Origin: Lysobacter sp. 5GHs7-4
GTDB lineage: Bacteria > Pseudomonadota > Gammaproteobacteria > Xanthomonadales > Xanthomonadaceae
Assembly: GCF_021284765.1 (NCBI RefSeq)
Contig: NZ_CP089924.1
Span: forward strand, 2,002,001-2,066,000
Direction: 5' to 3'
Length of the DNA: 64,000 nt
Each line of letters starts with the position of its first letter. Position 1 is the first letter of the stretch. The translations under genes and the position numbers were made by a program. Positions 61,489 to 64,000 of this stretch are shown piece by piece. The notes beneath the pieces were generated by a model. It was not told where the DNA came from. It did no database searches and saw nothing but the letters and a program-made list of their open reading frames with translations.

Positions 61489-62018
61489 ACGCCATCACCC
61501 TGGGCTGCGCCTGCGGCCACACCCGCCTGGAAGTGCAGGGCGCACCGATTCTGGTGTCCGAATGCCTGTGCGACAGCTGCCGCGCCGCCGCCGCGCGCCT
61601 GGCCGCGTTGCCCGGCGCCGCGTCCCTGCTGACGCCGTACGGCGCGACGGCGAGTGCGGAGTACCGCAAGGACCGCATCCGTTTCCTGTCCGGCGCCGAG
61701 CGTTTGGGCGAGTTCCGGCTGACGCCGGACGCGGGTTCGCGGCGCGTGGTCGCGCGCTGCTGCAACACGCCGCTGTTCCTGGAAATGAAGGGCGCGCATT
61801 GGCTGAGCCTGTACCTGCAGCTGTGGCCGCCGGCCGCGCGGCCGCGGCCGACCCTGCGCACCATGACCGGCGATCTGGACGACGCATCGGCGTTGCCGGA
61901 CGACCTGCCCAATCTGAAGACGCACACGGTGGCGTTCTACGCCAAGTTGTTCGCGGCCTGGGTCGGCATGGGCTTCAGGAATCCGAAGATCGAGGTGGCG
62001 GAGAAGATCGATGCCTGA
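61485..62018 (+). CDS. GFA-family (glutathione-dependent formaldehyde-activating-like) protein
   Basis: 177 residues with zinc-binding Cys motifs: CACGHTRLE near the N-terminus, CLCDSCRAA, and the later ARCCNTPLFLEMKG. These resemble the GFA/CENP-V fold with two zinc sites. Enzymatic formaldehyde activation is not certain for this branch. ATG 61485 overlaps the TetR stop by four bases. The gene ends eight bases after the start of the next gene, so the operon is translationally coupled and presumably controlled by the TetR protein. Confidence 0.8.
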   Translation: MNAITLGCACGHTRLEVQGAPILVSECLCDSCRAAAARLAALPGAASLLTPYGATASAEYRKDRIRFLSGAERLGEFRLTPDAGSRRVVARCCNTPLFLEMKGAHWLSLYLQLWPPAARPRPTLRTMTGDLDDASALPDDLPNLKTHTVAFYAKLFAAWVGMGFRNPKIEVAEKIDA

Positions 62019-62322
62019 GGACAAGATCGAGATTCGCAACGTCAACACGCCCGGCCGCACCGAGCGCGTGGATCGCGCCAAGTACGAGGCGATGCGCGCG
62101 GCGCTGCTGTCGGTGCTGCCGCGCAAGGCGCCGGGCATGACGGTGGCGGACGCGAAAGCCGCCTTGCTGCCGGCGCTGCCGGAGGCTTTGTTTCCGCAGG
62201 GCAAAACCGCAGGCTGGTGGCTGAAGGCGGTGCAGTTGGATCTGGAGGCCAAGGGCACGATCGCGCGCGCGGCGATCAAGCCGGTGCATTTGTATGCGGT
62301 GGCGGGCAAGCAGGGGCGCTGA
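62011..62322 (+). CDS. Small conserved protein, DUF6958-like
   Basis: 103 residues: KIEIRNVNTPGRTERVDRAKY at the start, a middle MRAALLSVLPRKAPGMTVAD, and GWWLKAVQLDLEAKGTIARA near the end. This pattern resembles a small family described as DUF6958, in which similar proteins have an Asn-x-x-Pro-Gly start and a GWW-x-K-x-VQLDLE motif. Function unknown. It overlaps the GFA-like gene by eight bases and is the third gene of the TetR-controlled operon. Confidence 0.65.
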   Translation: MPEDKIEIRNVNTPGRTERVDRAKYEAMRAALLSVLPRKAPGMTVADAKAALLPALPEALFPQGKTAGWWLKAVQLDLEAKGTIARAAIKPVHLYAVAGKQGR

Positions 62323-62366
62323 GAGCGGCTTGCGGGCGGGTTGCTGAGCGATCGCGTTCGCGCGTA

Positions 62367-62526
62367 AGAGCAAATCCCCCTCAATCCCCCTTTTTCAAAG
62401 GGGAGGCCAAGGCCGTTCGTAGGATGCGGTGATAACCGCATCGTCGTCATGCGGGATGCGTTGGGGCTCGCGCAAAGAGCAAATCCCCCTCAGTCCCCCT
62501 TTTTCAAAGGGGGAGGCTAAGGCGGT
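62367..62526 (+). repeat. Repeat island: C-rich, GTAG and C-rich elements
   Basis: 62367-62417 and 62476-62526 are near-identical elements of the form AGAGCAAATCCCCCTC with dyad CCCCTTTTTCAAAGGGG. Between them (62419-62442) is a GTAG-headed element with stem GATGCGGT/ACCGCATC. A partial third C-rich copy follows near 62550. No gene is seen from 62323 to 62618. Confidence 0.85.
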
Positions 62527-62618
62527 GCTGTCGCTTTTTTATGGGGGCGCAAAGGCATTCCCTCTGAATGCAAAGGGAGGCTGCAATAGGCCTGCTTTGC
62601 GGTGGCGCTACGAGTTCC

Positions 62619-64000
62619 TTAGAACTCGTAGTCCATGTCCGGACCCGCCGCGGCCAGGAAGTGGCCCTGGGCGTAGTCGATGCCGGCGGCGAACAGGAAG
62701 GACATGCTGGCCGCGTCCTGGACGAACTCGGCGATGGTCTGCTTGCCCAGTTCGCGCGCCTTGGCCGCGATCTCGCGGATGCGCTGCTGGTGGTCGGGAT
62801 TGCTGGGCAGGTCTTCCATGAAGGCGCGGTCGATCTTGAGGAAGGACGCGTCGAAATGGCTGAGCATCTGGAACGAGTTCAGGCCCGAGCCGAACTGCTC
62901 CAGCCCCACGCGCACGCCGAAACGCGCGACCCGGGCCTGGAACTCCTGCGCCGCGCGCAGGTGGGTGAAGACCTTGGACTCGGGCAGCTGCAGCACCAGC
63001 AGGCCGCCTTCGGCGTTTTGCCGCGCCAGCTGCTCTTCGATGTGCTGGAGCAGGCTTTCGTCCTGCAGCGAGGCCTGGGTGATCTTGACCAGCAGCAGGG
63101 TGCGCTTGCCGGCGCGCAGGCGTTCGCCGATGACCTGGATCGCCTTGCCGACCACCCAGCGGTCGATTTCCCACAGCAGGCCGTGTTCCTCGGCGATCTG
63201 CAGGAAGGTCAGCGGCTGCACCAGCTCGCCCGGCTCGCCCTGCATGCGCAGGTAGGCCTCGTACATCTCCATCGGCTCGCCGTGGAGATTGATCAGCGGC
63301 TGGTAGTTCATCAGGAAGCGGTCGGCGTCGAGCGCGTCGCGGATGCGCGTGACCCAGGCTTCGACGCGTTCGGACTCGGCGCGGTCGGCCGCGCCCGGGT
63401 CGAACAGTTCGGTGCGGTTGCCGCCGACGCCGATGCTGGACTGCACGCACTGGCTGGCCTTGCCCAGCACGGCGGTGACGCTGGCGATCTTCTCGCCGAT
63501 CTGCACGCCGCCGATGCTGACGGTGGTGTTGAGCGAGCGGCTGGGCGTTTCCAGCACGTGATCGGCGAATGCGGTGCGCAGGCGGTCGGCCAGGGCGGCG
63601 GTCGCGTGGTAGTCGCAGTTGGGCGTGAGCACGGCGAACTGGTGCTCGGAGAAGCGCGCGGCGACGTCGTCGGGACCGATCATGGTGCGCAGGCGCTCGC
63701 CGAACGCGGCGATCAGCTCGTCGGACGCGTCCAGGCCGATTTCCTGCAGCAGGCGCGCGTAGTGGTCCGGCTCGATCAGCAGCAGGCCGTGGTGGGTGTT
63801 GTTCTGGGCGGCGTCGGAGACCGCGTCCTCGAGCGCGCGCAGGAAGGTGGCGCGGTTGAGCAGGCCGGTGACCTGGTCGCGCTGGCGCAGGGCCTCGACC
63901 TCGCGCGCGAGTTCGGGATCGAACTCCTGGCGGCGCAGGATCACCTGCAGGCACTGCTCGCCTTCGTAGCTGGCGGGGGTGAATTCCATGATCGCGGCGA
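62619..64000 (-). CDS. fimX: Degenerate GGDEF-EAL protein (FimX-like), C-terminal part
   Basis: The frame is open past the right edge; upstream codons continue without a start, and MEFTPASYEGEQCLQVILRR looks like the end of a PAS domain, so only the C-terminal ~460 residues are visible. The GGDEF domain (about 35-195) has SEHQF in place of GGDEF (ARFSEHQFAVLT). The EAL domain (about 215-450) has EAYLRM instead of EALLR, LEQFGSGLN instead of DDFGTG, and AEFVQ instead of AEGVE, so metal ligands are lost and catalysis is unlikely. The pattern fits FimX, a cyclic di-GMP receptor for type IV pilus function. Stop is near 62619. Confidence 0.8.
   Translation of the reverse strand, partial: AAIMEFTPASYEGEQCLQVILRRQEFDPELAREVEALRQRDQVTGLLNRATFLRALEDAVSDAAQNNTHHGLLLIEPDHYARLLQEIGLDASDELIAAFGERLRTMIGPDDVAARFSEHQFAVLTPNCDYHATAALADRLRTAFADHVLETPSRSLNTTVSIGGVQIGEKIASVTAVLGKASQCVQSSIGVGGNRTELFDPGAADRAESERVEAWVTRIRDALDADRFLMNYQPLINLHGEPMEMYEAYLRMQGEPGELVQPLTFLQIAEEHGLLWEIDRWVVGKAIQVIGERLRAGKRTLLLVKITQASLQDESLLQHIEEQLARQNAEGGLLVLQLPESKVFTHLRAAQEFQARVARFGVRVGLEQFGSGLNSFQMLSHFDASFLKIDRAFMEDLPSNPDHQQRIREIAAKARELGKQTIAEFVQDAASMSFLFAAGIDYAQGHFLAAAGPDMDYEF

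Overview
The window is a high-GC bacterial chromosome segment, apparently from a Xanthomonadaceae gammaproteobacterium close to Lysobacter. Signs of this are GTAG-headed short palindromic repeats like those of Stenotrophomonas, many TonB-dependent receptors, secreted subtilases, a pectinacetylesterase-type hydrolase, a degenerate GGDEF/EAL protein of FimX type at the right edge, -10 boxes placed right against start codons, and a CRP/Clp-like site. The assignment is by inference; no rRNA is present.

Left part (1-20 kb): an acetolactate-synthase/aldehyde-dehydrogenase pair, xseA divergent from ispG, and a PAP2 phosphatase. Next come a large secreted S8 protease and a YadA-type trimeric adhesin, then a repeat cluster. 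A pectinacetylesterase-family hydrolase is paired with a short lipase-chaperone-like protein. A tightly overlapping pyrD-murB-EamA operon follows, then a small membrane protein, a phosphoesterase, an ALDH7-type dehydrogenase and tRNA-Arg(CCU).

Middle (20-43 kb): a 1319-residue autotransporter with a glycine-rich region and four 261-bp repeats, an ATM1-like ABC exporter, and a second subtilase. Then come an unusual FAD-monooxygenase-like gene coupled to a winged-helix regulator, a divergent two-component system, an AraC regulator followed by a TonB receptor, and a cell-surface-signalling set (ECF sigma, FecR, STN-bearing TonB receptor) with a secreted phosphoesterase behind the receptor.

Right part (43-64 kb): FKBP isomerase lipoprotein, multicopper oxidase, a UvrA-like ABC ATPase without the full UvrA length, VOC protein plus AraC-type regulator, glutathione transferase, a compositionally different small membrane gene beside tRNA-Ala(CGC), and RNase D. 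These are followed by an FGE-like lipoprotein with an M48 peptidase, and an intergenic island of stacked palindromes ending in a 15-copy hexanucleotide repeat. Two phaB paralogues flank phaR, with gluQRS upstream; htpX comes next, then a TetR-GFA-DUF operon with a perfect palindromic operator in its promoter, and a fimX-like gene cut by the window edge.

No phage, CRISPR array, insertion sequence or complete mobile element was recognised. The most promising less-described items are the hydrolase/short-chaperone pair, the repeat-bearing glycine-rich autotransporter with a Clp-like site, the altered FAD-monooxygenase operon, and the repeat islands.
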